Shown here piece after piece: positions 42,202-50,419 of a stretch of 64,000 nt of DNA. The position numbers were made by a program, and so were the translations under genes. Source of the DNA: Clostridiales bacterium. GTDB lineage: Bacteria; Bacillota; Clostridia; Oscillospirales; Acutalibacteraceae. The number at the start of each line of letters is the position of its first letter. Position 1 is the first letter of the stretch. The DNA is taken from positions 1-64,000 of the forward strand of contig JAAWNT010000003.1 in NCBI GenBank assembly GCA_022799115.1. The letters are read 5' to 3'. Below the pieces are notes generated by a model, which was not told the origin of the DNA, did no database searches, and saw only the letters and a list, made by a program, of their open reading frames with translations.

Positions 42202-42945
42202 ATGGATTATACCATTGTGGCTATGCCCAAACGCACGGTGGCGGGAATCTCGGTGCGCACCAGCAATACCGATGAGGACATGCCTGATAAAATCGGAGGT
42301 CTGTGGCAAAGGTTTTTCCGGGATGGGGTGTATGAATCCATCCCCAACAAAGCGGCTTCCACAACGATTGGGCTTTATCACAACTATCAAAGCGACTTCT
42401 CCGGCGACTATGACCTGAAGGTTTGCTGTGCGATATCAAAGGACAGCGTTCTGCCTGACGGCGTGGAGGCGACGGTGATCCCAGCGGGACGGTATGCAAA
42501 ATTTGTCCTGCCCGGAGGCTCCGTTGAGGCGGTGGGGCAATTTTGGAATCAGCTTTGGCAGATGGACCTGGACCGGGCGTATTCCTTTGATTATGAGGAA
42601 TATTTTTCCCAAGAGGGCAACCAGGCCAAGGACATTCATATTTATATTTCTTTACAGGAGGATGATACCATGAATAACCAAAAACAACCCGTTTTTTGCC
42701 AATCCTGCGGAATGCCGCTGACCGATCCCTCCGTTTTGGGAACGAATGCCGACCAGAGTAAAAATGAGGATTACTGCATGTACTGCTATAAAGACGGGAA
42801 TTTCACCGCTGACTGCACCATGGAAGAAATGATCGAGTTCTGTGTTCCCATGTGCTCGAAAGGGAATCCTTATCCCGATGAAGAAACCGCGCGCAGCCAA
42901 ATGAAAGCGTTCTTTCCAAAGCTGAAGCGTTGGAACCAGGGTTGA
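42202..42945 (+). CDS. GyrI-like effector-binding domain fused to a zinc ribbon
   Basis: I start at ATG 42202 (247 aa) after GAGAGGGAACTCAAG. Residues ~1-155 form a GyrI-like/AraC effector-binding domain (MDYTIVAMPKRTVAGISVRTSN, AGRYAKFVLPGGSVEAVGQFW), as in multidrug-binding regulators but without a DNA-binding part. Residues ~157-247 form a putative zinc-ribbon domain (CQSCGMPL, EDYCMYCY, and Cys in CVPMC). The join has a strong internal ribosome binding site (CAGGAGGATGATACC) and an in-frame ATG at 42670, so the zinc ribbon may also be made alone. It lies 75 nt after the WYL regulator. Confidence 0.82.
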   Translation: MDYTIVAMPKRTVAGISVRTSNTDEDMPDKIGGLWQRFFRDGVYESIPNKAASTTIGLYHNYQSDFSGDYDLKVCCAISKDSVLPDGVEATVIPAGRYAKFVLPGGSVEAVGQFWNQLWQMDLDRAYSFDYEEYFSQEGNQAKDIHIYISLQEDDTMNNQKQPVFCQSCGMPLTDPSVLGTNADQSKNEDYCMYCYKDGNFTADCTMEEMIEFCVPMCSKGNPYPDEETARSQMKAFFPKLKRWNQG

Positions 42946-43359
42946 GGCCTTTCATAAAATTCGCTGTATTTTATGAAACGAATTCCCCGATAGGGAATGA
43001 ACAGATTGAGAAGGGTATACAGTAAGAAAGACGGCGCGTCGCTCCAAAAGGGTTGCATAACAAGTTCTTCCAGGAATCCGAAAGGACGGATCTTATATCG
43101 AGTGCGATTATGTCGCCTGCTGTGAGCAGGAAGAACGATTGCGCCGGGAGCAAGCCCGGACAGCAAAAAAATGGAACGCCTGACGTCGTTTTCTTCACAT
43201 CGACACGCCGCTTATGTGGAAACATCAAGTAAGTCGAATCAACACGGCGGGTTTCCAGACGGCAACGGTTCTGCATGAAAACGGCGGTACCGTCTGGTTG
43301 CGGACGGACCAATAGCGGTCCTTGGCTGGACTGAGCAGGCATATAAACCTAATAAGCAC
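42946..43359. other. Stretch without a convincing gene
   Basis: A 40-codon remnant-like frame at 43061-43183 (GSYIECDYVACCEQEERLR) has a Cys-rich, protein-like composition but no start codon, so it may be a relic. Nothing else is seen. Confidence 0.3.
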
Positions 43360-43400
43360 AGCGTCGGAAGAGGGATTCCTCCTTCCGGCGCTTCTTTTTT
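43360..43400 (+). terminator. Terminator upstream of recQ
   Basis: A mismatched GC-rich stem (AGCGTCGGAAGAGG with CCTCCTTCCGGCGCT) followed by TCTTTTTTT. Confidence 0.7.
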
Positions 43401-43530
43401 TGCGTACGTATGATAGGGGGAGGATAGTCTGTGATGGATGATCCAGGGGGAGATATCAAAGGAAAGCGCTTCTGGAACAAAACAGGGTAAGTGTGGTATA
43501 ATGAACGCATCGATTACTACGGAGGGCGTT

Positions 43531-45375
43531 ATGAACCAAGAGATTGCTTCCATTTTACAGAAATATTACGGCTATTCCCAGTTTCGGAAAGGGCAGGAGG
43601 AGATCGTACAGGGCATCCTAAGCGGAAGAGACGCGTTGGCTATTATGCCTACGGGTTCCGGGAAATCCATCTGCTATCAGGTGCCGGCCATCGCTATGGA
43701 TGGAATTGCCTTGGTGATCTCTCCGCTGATCTCACTGATGAAAGATCAAGTGAGCGCGCTGAATCAGGCTGGGGTGCGCGCCGCTTACTTCAATAGCTCT
43801 CTGACTTCCAGGCAGATGGCGGCCGCCATGTACAATGCCAAACAGGGGATGTACAAGATCATCTATGTAGCGCCGGAACGGCTGTTTACCGACGTGTTCT
43901 TGGACTTTGCCCAGCAAGCGTCCATCTCGCTGCTGGCGGTGGACGAGGCCCACTGTATTTCCCAGTGGGGGCATGATTTTCGGCCCAGTTACACCCGGAT
44001 TATGGAATTTGTGGAGCAGCTTCCCCGCCGTCCGGTAGTGGCGGCGTTTACAGCCACAGCGACCCAACAGGTGAAGCAGGACATATTGAATCAGCTGCGG
44101 CTTCACAATCCTGTTTCGGTTGCCACAGGGTTTGACCGGAAGAATCTCTACTTCTCGGTGGAACGGCCTTATGATAAGACGGAATTTATTTTGCAGTATG
44201 CCGCCAGCCATCCGGATAAGACGGGGATTGTGTATTGCAGCACCCGCAAAAACGTGGACGAACTGTGCGAACAGCTGAACGCCCGGGGCGTTTCCTCCCT
44301 GCGGTATCACGCGGGACTGGGAGACCGGGAACGGCTGGAAAATCAGGAGGCCTTTCTGTTCGACCGCTGCCGGGTGATGGTGGCCACCAACGCGTTTGGA
44401 ATGGGGATCGACAAATCCAATGTTTCTTTTGTGATCCACTACAACATGCCGATGAACATAGAGCAGTACTATCAAGAAGCGGGCCGTGCGGGTCGGGATG
44501 GGGAACCGGCCGATTGTATTTTACTATACTCCAGCTCGGATGTACGCCTATGCCGCTTTCTGATCGACCGGGGGCTGGAGGACAGCGAGACGCTGGAAGA
44601 GGAGCAAAAGGAATTGCTGCGGCACAGAGAATATGAAAAGCTCAAACAGATGACCTTTTACGCCACCATCGATACCTGTTTGCGCCAATTTCTGCTGCGG
44701 TACTTTGGAGAGAACGCCCCGGACAGCTGCGACAATTGCGGAAACTGCCAGGAAAACGGCCAGATGACCGATATCACCGAGGCGGCCCGGGACCTGATTG
44801 CCATTCTGGTGAAGACCGGACAGAGATTTGGAGCCGGTATGGTTGTAGACATCGCCACCGGGGCTAAGACTGCCCGGATTGCTTCATTCGGGTTTGAACG
44901 GCTGTCGGAGTATGGGAGCCTCTCCGGAATGGACAAGCGGCAGGTGCGCGCCATTGTGGATCATCTGATAACCAAGGGATATCTCGCCGTGCTGGAGGGG
45001 GATTACCCCGTTTTAAAGGTGACCCGGGAGAGCAGCGAGCTGCGCAACGGCCATTGCAGGCTTTTGATGAAGGTGTTTGCCCGCAAGGGGAGAGCTGCGG
45101 CCCAAAAGGTGCAGGATCACCAGGTGGACGAAAGCCTGATGGGCAAACTGAAAGCGCTGCGCAAACAATTTGCCGACCGGTTGGGCGTGCCGGCTTACGT
45201 GGTGTTTACCGACGCCTCTTTGCGGGATATGTGTGTGAAACAGCCGGAAAGCCTTGCTCAGATGCGGGAGGTAAGCGGCGTGGGGGCCGTTAAGCTGGAG
45301 CGGTACGGAGACGCATTTCTTACGGTGATCCGTGAATACGCGGGGCGGACCAGACAGGAGGATCCCACCGAATGA
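43531..45375 (+). CDS. recQ: ATP-dependent DNA helicase RecQ
   Basis: I start at ATG 43531 (614 aa) after GGAGGGCGTT. Helicase motifs: MPTGSGKSICYQVPA (Walker A), AVDEAHCISQWGHDFRP, AFTATATQQV, STRKNVDELCEQL, and QEAGRAGRDGEPADC. A zinc-binding RQC region (~375-480; CLRQFLLRYFGE, CDNCGNC) and a C-terminal HRDC domain (~530-600) complete the family plan. It unwinds DNA at forks and in recombination. Its stop overlaps the start of the next gene. Confidence 0.96.
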   Translation: MNQEIASILQKYYGYSQFRKGQEEIVQGILSGRDALAIMPTGSGKSICYQVPAIAMDGIALVISPLISLMKDQVSALNQAGVRAAYFNSSLTSRQMAAAMYNAKQGMYKIIYVAPERLFTDVFLDFAQQASISLLAVDEAHCISQWGHDFRPSYTRIMEFVEQLPRRPVVAAFTATATQQVKQDILNQLRLHNPVSVATGFDRKNLYFSVERPYDKTEFILQYAASHPDKTGIVYCSTRKNVDELCEQLNARGVSSLRYHAGLGDRERLENQEAFLFDRCRVMVATNAFGMGIDKSNVSFVIHYNMPMNIEQYYQEAGRAGRDGEPADCILLYSSSDVRLCRFLIDRGLEDSETLEEEQKELLRHREYEKLKQMTFYATIDTCLRQFLLRYFGENAPDSCDNCGNCQENGQMTDITEAARDLIAILVKTGQRFGAGMVVDIATGAKTARIASFGFERLSEYGSLSGMDKRQVRAIVDHLITKGYLAVLEGDYPVLKVTRESSELRNGHCRLLMKVFARKGRAAAQKVQDHQVDESLMGKLKALRKQFADRLGVPAYVVFTDASLRDMCVKQPESLAQMREVSGVGAVKLERYGDAFLTVIREYAGRTRQEDPTE

Positions 45376-46253
45376 GCCGGCTTGCGTTTTTTGTTCCCCA
45401 AGAGTATGACAACGTCATGGTAAAAGGGTTTTTGCGGCGGTATTGCGGGATTTCCGCCCGGCTGCTTATTCGCCTGAAGAATAGTCCGGACGGCATCCTG
45501 GTTAACGGACGTCACGCCCGGACGGTTGATTTGCTGCGGGAGGGAGACAGGATTGATCTGAATCTGCCCCAGGATCGAAGCGCGGTAAAGGAGGCAGAGC
45601 TGCCGGTGACCGCGGCTTGGGAGGACGAACATTTGGTGATTTTTCAGAAGCCCGCAAATATGCCGGTGCATCCTTCCCCCGGGCACGCAACCGATACGCT
45701 GGCTAACGCGGCCGGAGCCTATGCCCGGAAAAAAGGGGAAACATGGGCGTTTCGACCGATTAACCGGTTGGATCGGGATACCTCCGGACTGGTGGCAGTG
45801 GCCAAGAATGCTTTTTGCGCGGCGAAGTTATCGGATTCCGGCATTCAAAAGGAATATTTTGCCGTTTGCCAGGGCATGCTATCGGGCAGTGGAACCATTG
45901 ACGCGCCCATCCGAATAAAGGAAGGACACAGCATTCAGCGGGAGGTGGGAGAAGGCGGCGTTCGGGCGGTGACCCATTGGCGGGCCGTTGCCGCGGGGAA
46001 GGGGCACACTTTGCTGCGGATTCGTTTGGAAACGGGACGAACCCACCAAATCCGCGTACATTTTGCAAGCATCGGCATGCCTTTAGCCGGTGACGATATG
46101 TACGGCGGAAGCCGGGCGTTGATGCCCCGGCAAGCCCTCCACTGCGCGGTGATGGAGTGGATTCATCCGGTAAATGGAGAGACTATAATGGTGACGCAGC
46201 CGCTGCCGGATGATTTTAAACAATTATGCGAAAAGCTGGAAATTTTTGTTTAA
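45372..46253 (+). CDS. RluA family 23S rRNA pseudouridine synthase
   Basis: The 293-residue protein has an N-terminal S4 RNA-binding region (~15-70; LRRYCGISARLLIRLKNSPDGILVNGRHARTVDLLREGD), the catalytic motif INRLDRDTSGLVAVAKN with the conserved Asp, and KEYFAVCQG and GRTHQIRVHFASIGMPLAGDDMYGG. It converts uridines to pseudouridine in rRNA (RluD-like). The ATGA overlap with recQ implies co-translation. Confidence 0.94.
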   Translation: MSRLAFFVPQEYDNVMVKGFLRRYCGISARLLIRLKNSPDGILVNGRHARTVDLLREGDRIDLNLPQDRSAVKEAELPVTAAWEDEHLVIFQKPANMPVHPSPGHATDTLANAAGAYARKKGETWAFRPINRLDRDTSGLVAVAKNAFCAAKLSDSGIQKEYFAVCQGMLSGSGTIDAPIRIKEGHSIQREVGEGGVRAVTHWRAVAAGKGHTLLRIRLETGRTHQIRVHFASIGMPLAGDDMYGGSRALMPRQALHCAVMEWIHPVNGETIMVTQPLPDDFKQLCEKLEIFV

Positions 46254-46666
46254 TAATTTGCGGCTTTCAGGGCTGTAAAAATGCGTTTATGGGGCAAACT
46301 GATAACAGAGCGGTTTGTGGAAACGTATAAAGACCGAAACTCGTGTTGTTTTTCATCCTGACCCAGAAGGGAACGAAAGGCCAGGCTCTTGCCCGATAAG
46401 CGCTGGTTTTTCACGGTTTGAACACGGGGCTTTGCAACAAGGGTTGCTAAACGCGGCTTCTGAAGATTAGGATATCCCAGCCCGCGTTTGACCATACGAG
46501 TGTGAAAATAACAATTCATGGAAGGATTTTCTATGATTTCTGTTAAAAAATCGATTGGATTGCTCTGCAAATTTCTGACAGTTCCCTGCTTGACTTTTTG
46601 GTAATTCTATATTATCATCTAGCAAGGCAAATGGGATTTTTGCTCATAATTTGTTCATATTAGCAG
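46254..46666. other. Intergenic stretch
   Basis: No gene is seen. A 106-codon minus-strand frame (46250-46570) starts at TTG and has no ribosome binding site. Confidence 0.4.
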
Positions 46667-46695
46667 TTGACAAGGGCCGGTTTTTTGTGTAATGA
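46667..46695 (+). promoter_or_regulatory. Promoter of murA
   Basis: TTGACA (46667-46672), 17 bp and TAATGA (46690-46695). A hairpin (GCCGGTTTT/AAAACCGGC, 46676-46711) overlaps the spacer and start region. Confidence 0.5.
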
Positions 46696-46792
46696 AACGA
46701 AGAAAACCGGCTTCCTCTTGATTATATAGGATTACAGGTTTCATATGTTGCCCTTTTGAGGAGAATATTTTTAAATTTAGGAGTGTGCCGCG

Positions 46793-48079
46793 TTGGATAA
46801 ATTTATCATAACGGGTGGAAATAAATTATTTGGCGATGTAACCATCAGCGGAGCAAAAAATGCCGCTGTTGCCATTATTCCCGCTGCAATCTTGGCGGAC
46901 GGCGTATGCCGCATTGAGAATATCCCCAACATCAACGATGTTTCGATTATTGCCCGCATCCTTCAACAGATGGGTGCAAACGTAAAAATGGTTAATAAAT
47001 CGACCTTGGAAATCGATCCGCGCCACATTGTCTCTCCGGTGGCTTCCTACGAGCTGGTACATCAGATGAGAGCTTCCTATTATCTGTTGGGCGCTCTGCT
47101 GGGCCGTTTTTCCCGGGCGGTTGTGGCTATGCCGGGCGGCTGTGATTTTGGAGTGCGCCCTATCGATCAGCATCTTAAGGGATTTGCGGCGCTGGGCGCT
47201 GATTACAGCCTGGAAGGCGGCGTGGTCAATGTTCATGCCGATAAGCTGACGGGAAACAATGTCTATTTGGATGTGGTATCAGTAGGGGCCACCGTCAACA
47301 TTATGCTGGCGGCAGTGAAGGCCACCGGCCTGACTGTGATCGAAAACGCGGCGAAAGAACCTCATATTGTGGATTTGGCCAACTTCCTGAATTCTATGGG
47401 CGCGGATGTCCGCGGCGCGGGCACCGATGTGATTAAAATCAGAGGGGTTACCCATCTTAACGGCACCTGCTACTCGATTATCCCAGATCAAATTGAGGCC
47501 GGTACTTATATGGTGGCAGCAGCAGCGGCAGGCGGGGACGTTACCGTGCGCAACGTAATCCCCAAACATTTGGAATCCATCACCGCCAAGCTGGAGGAGA
47601 TGGGCGTTGTTGTGGAAGAATATGATGAGGCGGTGCGCATTGTGCGCGACGGCCCTTTGAGTAAGTGTAACATTAAAACCATGCCTCACCCCGGATTTCC
47701 CACCGATATGCAGCCCCAGTTTGCGGTGCTGCTCTCCATTGCCAATGGAACCAGCATCGTGAATGAGAGCGTGTGGGACTACCGGTATCGGTATGTAGAG
47801 GAGCTGCGCCGGTTGGGCGCTCAGATTTCCGTGGATGGTAAAATTGCTGTGATTGAGGGCGTCAGAGAACTGGTAGGCGCGCCGGTGAAGGCTACCGATT
47901 TGCGGGCGGGCGCCGCGATGGTGATTGGGGGACTTGCGGCTAGAGGAGCGACCCAGATCGAAGACATTGAGCATATAGAGCGCGGGTATGAGAACATTGT
48001 GGAAAAGTTCCAAGCGTTGGGCGCGGACATTAAGCGGATCAGCGTGCTGGAGCAGGTTTCTGCGAAAGCGGCGCTGTAG
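46793..48079 (+). CDS. murA: UDP-N-acetylglucosamine 1-carboxyvinyltransferase
   Basis: The 428-residue enzyme transfers enolpyruvate to UDP-GlcNAc, the first committed step of peptidoglycan synthesis. Lys22-Asn23 (SGAKNAAVA) and the fosfomycin-target Cys117 (MPGGCDFGVRPIDQH) are present, as are FPTDMQPQFA and RAGAAMVIGGLAA. The start codon is TTG at 46793, after AGGAG. Firmicutes often have two copies (MurA1/MurA2); this could be either. Confidence 0.96.
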   Translation: MDKFIITGGNKLFGDVTISGAKNAAVAIIPAAILADGVCRIENIPNINDVSIIARILQQMGANVKMVNKSTLEIDPRHIVSPVASYELVHQMRASYYLLGALLGRFSRAVVAMPGGCDFGVRPIDQHLKGFAALGADYSLEGGVVNVHADKLTGNNVYLDVVSVGATVNIMLAAVKATGLTVIENAAKEPHIVDLANFLNSMGADVRGAGTDVIKIRGVTHLNGTCYSIIPDQIEAGTYMVAAAAAGGDVTVRNVIPKHLESITAKLEEMGVVVEEYDEAVRIVRDGPLSKCNIKTMPHPGFPTDMQPQFAVLLSIANGTSIVNESVWDYRYRYVEELRRLGAQISVDGKIAVIEGVRELVGAPVKATDLRAGAAMVIGGLAARGATQIEDIEHIERGYENIVEKFQALGADIKRISVLEQVSAKAAL

Positions 48080-48096
48080 GTTTTCTTGTGAGACAA

Positions 48097-48137
48097 AAGA
48101 GCTGTCACAAACCGAATTGTTTGTACAGTTCTTTTTT
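48097..48137 (+). terminator. Terminator between murA and walJ
   Basis: AAGAGCTGT/ACAGTTCTT with an inner ACAAAC/GTTTGT stem, followed by a run of Ts. Confidence 0.8.
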
Positions 48138-48156
48138 ATAGAGAAGAGGTCGAAAA

Positions 48157-48951
48157 ATGGCGAGATTTTGCCCGCTATTCAGCGGAAGCAGCGGCAATAG
48201 TTACTATGTAGGAGCTTCCGGCGGCGGGATTCTGGTTGATGCTGGACGCAGCGCCAAGCAGATGGAACTGGCGCTGCGCGCCAATGGATTGGAACCTGAC
48301 AGAATTCAGGCGATTTTTATCACCCATGAGCACAGTGACCATATTCAGGGGGTTAGGGTGCTGGCCTCTCGGTACTCGATTCCGGTATACGCCTCCCGGG
48401 GAACGCTGGAGGGGATGGAACAGGCGGGCGCTATAAACGGAAAATTTTTCTGTGATATCGTAGACGGAGAGGGAATAGAAACCGCTGGAATGCGGGTGAC
48501 GCCCTTTCGCACATCCCACGACAGCCGGGAAAGCGTCGGCTATGTGATACATACACCGGACGGCCGCAAAATTGCGGTGGCAACCGATTTGGGATATTTG
48601 TCTGAGACGGTATTCGAGGCGGTCAGCGGCTGTGATCTGTTGGTACTGGAATCCAATCACGATGTGCGCATGCTGCAAAACGGCTGTTATCCCTATTACT
48701 TAAAACGAAGAATTCTATCGGAGCGGGGGCACCTTTCAAACGACGCCTGCGCAGGAGAATTGCCGGCCTTTGTACAGAGCGGCACCACCCGGATTGTACT
48801 GGCGCATCTCAGCCAGGAAAATAATATCCCGGAGCTTGCCTATCAAACCGCGTTATGTACTTTGACCACCTGCGGCATGAAGCAGGGCATTGATTTTGAA
48901 CTGATGGTGGCGCCCCGGGATAATATGGGCGGCAAGACCATTCTTTTTTGA
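48157..48951 (+). CDS. MBL-fold metallohydrolase (WalJ/YycJ-like)
   Basis: The 264-residue protein has the YycJ/WalJ start MARFCPLFSGSSGNSYYVG, the metallo-beta-lactamase motif THEHSDH (~60-66), RTSHDS, a DLGYLS motif and ESNHD and RGHLSND later. WalJ is a cytoplasmic 5'-3' exonuclease-like protein near walRK and rlmH in many Firmicutes; here it is just 10 nt upstream of rlmH, matching that synteny. GAAGAGGTCGAAAA precedes the ATG. Confidence 0.9.
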   Translation: MARFCPLFSGSSGNSYYVGASGGGILVDAGRSAKQMELALRANGLEPDRIQAIFITHEHSDHIQGVRVLASRYSIPVYASRGTLEGMEQAGAINGKFFCDIVDGEGIETAGMRVTPFRTSHDSRESVGYVIHTPDGRKIAVATDLGYLSETVFEAVSGCDLLVLESNHDVRMLQNGCYPYYLKRRILSERGHLSNDACAGELPAFVQSGTTRIVLAHLSQENNIPELAYQTALCTLTTCGMKQGIDFELMVAPRDNMGGKTILF

Positions 48952-48961
48952 GGAAACGGCT

Positions 48962-49441
48962 ATGCTTACAGTGACAATTTTATGTATTGGCAAATGCAAA
49001 GAGAAATATTGGCGGGACGCTTGCGCGGAATATGGGAAAAGATTGTCGGCTTTTTGCCGTTTTTCTATTGTGGAGCTGGAGGAAAGCCGGGTTCCTGACC
49101 GGGCTTCCGACGCTCAGATCAGGCAGGCGCTATCTCAAGAGGGAGCGCGTATTCTCTCCAAAGCGGGGGATTCCGCCTTAATTTCTCTGTGTATTGAGGG
49201 AAAAGAGGTGTCCTCTCCGGAGCTTTCCAAAAGGTTACAGGAGATGGCGGTTGGGGGAATGAGCAAGGTGGCGTTTGCCATCGGCGGATCCTGGGGCCTT
49301 TCGGAAGAGGTCAAAAAGGCGTCTTTATTTCGCCTTTCCATGTCTCCGATGACATTTCCCCATCAACTGGCCCGGGTTATGCTCTGTGAGCAGGTGTATC
49401 GGGCCTTTCAAATTGCCAACGATGGAAAATATCATAAATAG
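48962..49441 (+). CDS. rlmH: 23S rRNA (pseudouridine1915-N3)-methyltransferase RlmH
   Basis: The 159-residue SPOUT methyltransferase starts MLTVTILCIGKCKEKYW and carries the knot motifs CIEGKEVSSPELSKRL, FAIGGSWGLSEEV, LSMSPMTFPHQLARVMLCEQVYRA and the universal C-terminal YHK. It methylates pseudouridine 1915 in helix 69 of 23S rRNA. It follows walJ closely, as usual in Firmicutes. Confidence 0.97.
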   Translation: MLTVTILCIGKCKEKYWRDACAEYGKRLSAFCRFSIVELEESRVPDRASDAQIRQALSQEGARILSKAGDSALISLCIEGKEVSSPELSKRLQEMAVGGMSKVAFAIGGSWGLSEEVKKASLFRLSMSPMTFPHQLARVMLCEQVYRAFQIANDGKYHK

Positions 49442-49501
49442 TTGATAAAGAAGCCGTTTTCCGGGAATGTTAAAAGAAGATGATTACGGGAGGCGGCTAA
49501 T

Positions 49502-49987
49502 ATGGATCATCGGGACAAAGAAAAGGAATTTTATGAGTTCCTTAACGAATATCAGAAATTGGATGATCGGGGACAGGAAATCCTTGTTTCGCTTTTGCGG
49601 GAGATCCAGGAAACGTTTGGGGCGATTCCCCGGTGGACGCTTGAGGAAACCGCAGATCGTTTACAGGTAAAACCGACTTTTTTGCAGGCGATTTTGAAGC
49701 GTTATCCGAGTTTGAAAGAGGAAAGCGGCGGGGTGGAAGTGGTGATCTGCACAGGGCCCAATTGCAGCAAAAGAGGCGGCGGCGCTGCGCTGGTGAAAGC
49801 GGCGCGAAAGCTGATGAATGAAAATCAAACGCTGGGCCGTAACGTGCGCTTACGAACAACCGGATGTTTTCGGCAATGCCGGACGGGTCCCAACTGTAGA
49901 ATTGACGGTGTTTTACATGGGGAAATGTCGCCGGAAAAACTGCGTGAGCAGTTGGAGAAACAGATGGATTTACACGTTGATTCTTGA
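49502..49987 (+). CDS. Standalone NuoE-like [2Fe-2S] thioredoxin-fold protein
   Basis: The 161-residue protein has an N-terminal helical bundle (~5-65) like NuoE/HydC and a thioredoxin-like ferredoxin domain with CTGPNC and GCFRQC, a CX4C...CX3C pattern fitting a [2Fe-2S] cluster. NuoE normally works with NuoF and, in clostridia, with electron-bifurcating hydrogenases or NADH dehydrogenases, but no such partner gene is nearby. It may deliver electrons to an unlinked complex. GGGAGGCGGCTAAT precedes the ATG; it is on the same strand as rlmH, 60 nt downstream. Confidence 0.85.
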   Translation: MDHRDKEKEFYEFLNEYQKLDDRGQEILVSLLREIQETFGAIPRWTLEETADRLQVKPTFLQAILKRYPSLKEESGGVEVVICTGPNCSKRGGGAALVKAARKLMNENQTLGRNVRLRTTGCFRQCRTGPNCRIDGVLHGEMSPEKLREQLEKQMDLHVDS

Positions 49988-50011
49988 CAGATGGGTTTAT
50001 TTTGATATAAT
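49984..50011 (+). promoter_or_regulatory. Promoter of the second MATE gene
   Basis: TTGACA (49984-49989), 16 bp and TATAAT (50006-50011). It overlaps the end of the preceding gene. Confidence 0.85.
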
Positions 50012-50017
50012 GATACC

Positions 50018-50155
50018 GTTCAAAAGTAAATGATAATTTTCCAAATCATCGCCGGGTGATTGGAAGGCCGCCGGCAGGCGGTTGATCTGGAAAGTAACTC
50101 ATATCGTTAGGCCTGTGGATATGACAGGTCTAGCGATTTTTTGTTGTTTTTATAA
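50018..50155 (+). ncRNA. Riboswitch-like leader, possibly guanidine-IV (mepA) type
   Basis: After the promoter comes a compact leader: GCCGG (50051-50055) pairs with CCGGC (50070-50074) around GGTGATTGGAAGG, then CAGG, TGATCTGGAAAG and ACTC. A terminator follows (CGTTAGGCCTG with CAGGTCTAGCG, ~50105-50135) with a T-rich end. This order recalls the mepA/guanidine-IV motif, known upstream of MATE genes in clostridia, but I work from memory of that motif. The MATE start codon lies about 265 nt past the terminator. Confidence 0.5.
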
Positions 50156-50317
50156 TTTATTGTATTGGACAACTGCCGTTTGCGTGCCTTACGGATTCAA
50201 TTGCTTTGCGGAAGGAACACGGAAATGTGAAAAATTCCCCTTGGATTCTGCCTGAAAATACAAGAACGGCTGCGAGGGGAGATGAGAGACTATCAAAAGT
50301 AAGATAGACTGATTTGC

Positions 50318-50331
50318 TATTAAATTTAATA
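50318..50331. promoter_or_regulatory. 14-bp palindrome upstream of the second MATE gene
   Basis: TATTAAATTTAATA is a perfect palindrome within a larger TGATTT/AAATCA frame, about 90 bp before the MATE start; operator-like. Confidence 0.35.
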
Positions 50332-50419
50332 ATAAATCAGGAATATAGATTATATAAAGAACACTATTCACGACTTAGAACAGCTTTCGTGATTGGTTTT
50401 ACGAAATGGAGGAGCCGGT

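Noticed and set aside
46250..46570. 106-codon minus-strand frame after the RluA-type gene
   Set aside because: It starts at TTG without an RBS and has no recognisable pattern.
50095..50140. Purine riboswitch before the second MATE gene
   Set aside because: AACTCATAT and a GGATATG loop resemble part of the purine aptamer, but the J2/3 and P3 elements are absent and the same bases form the terminator.
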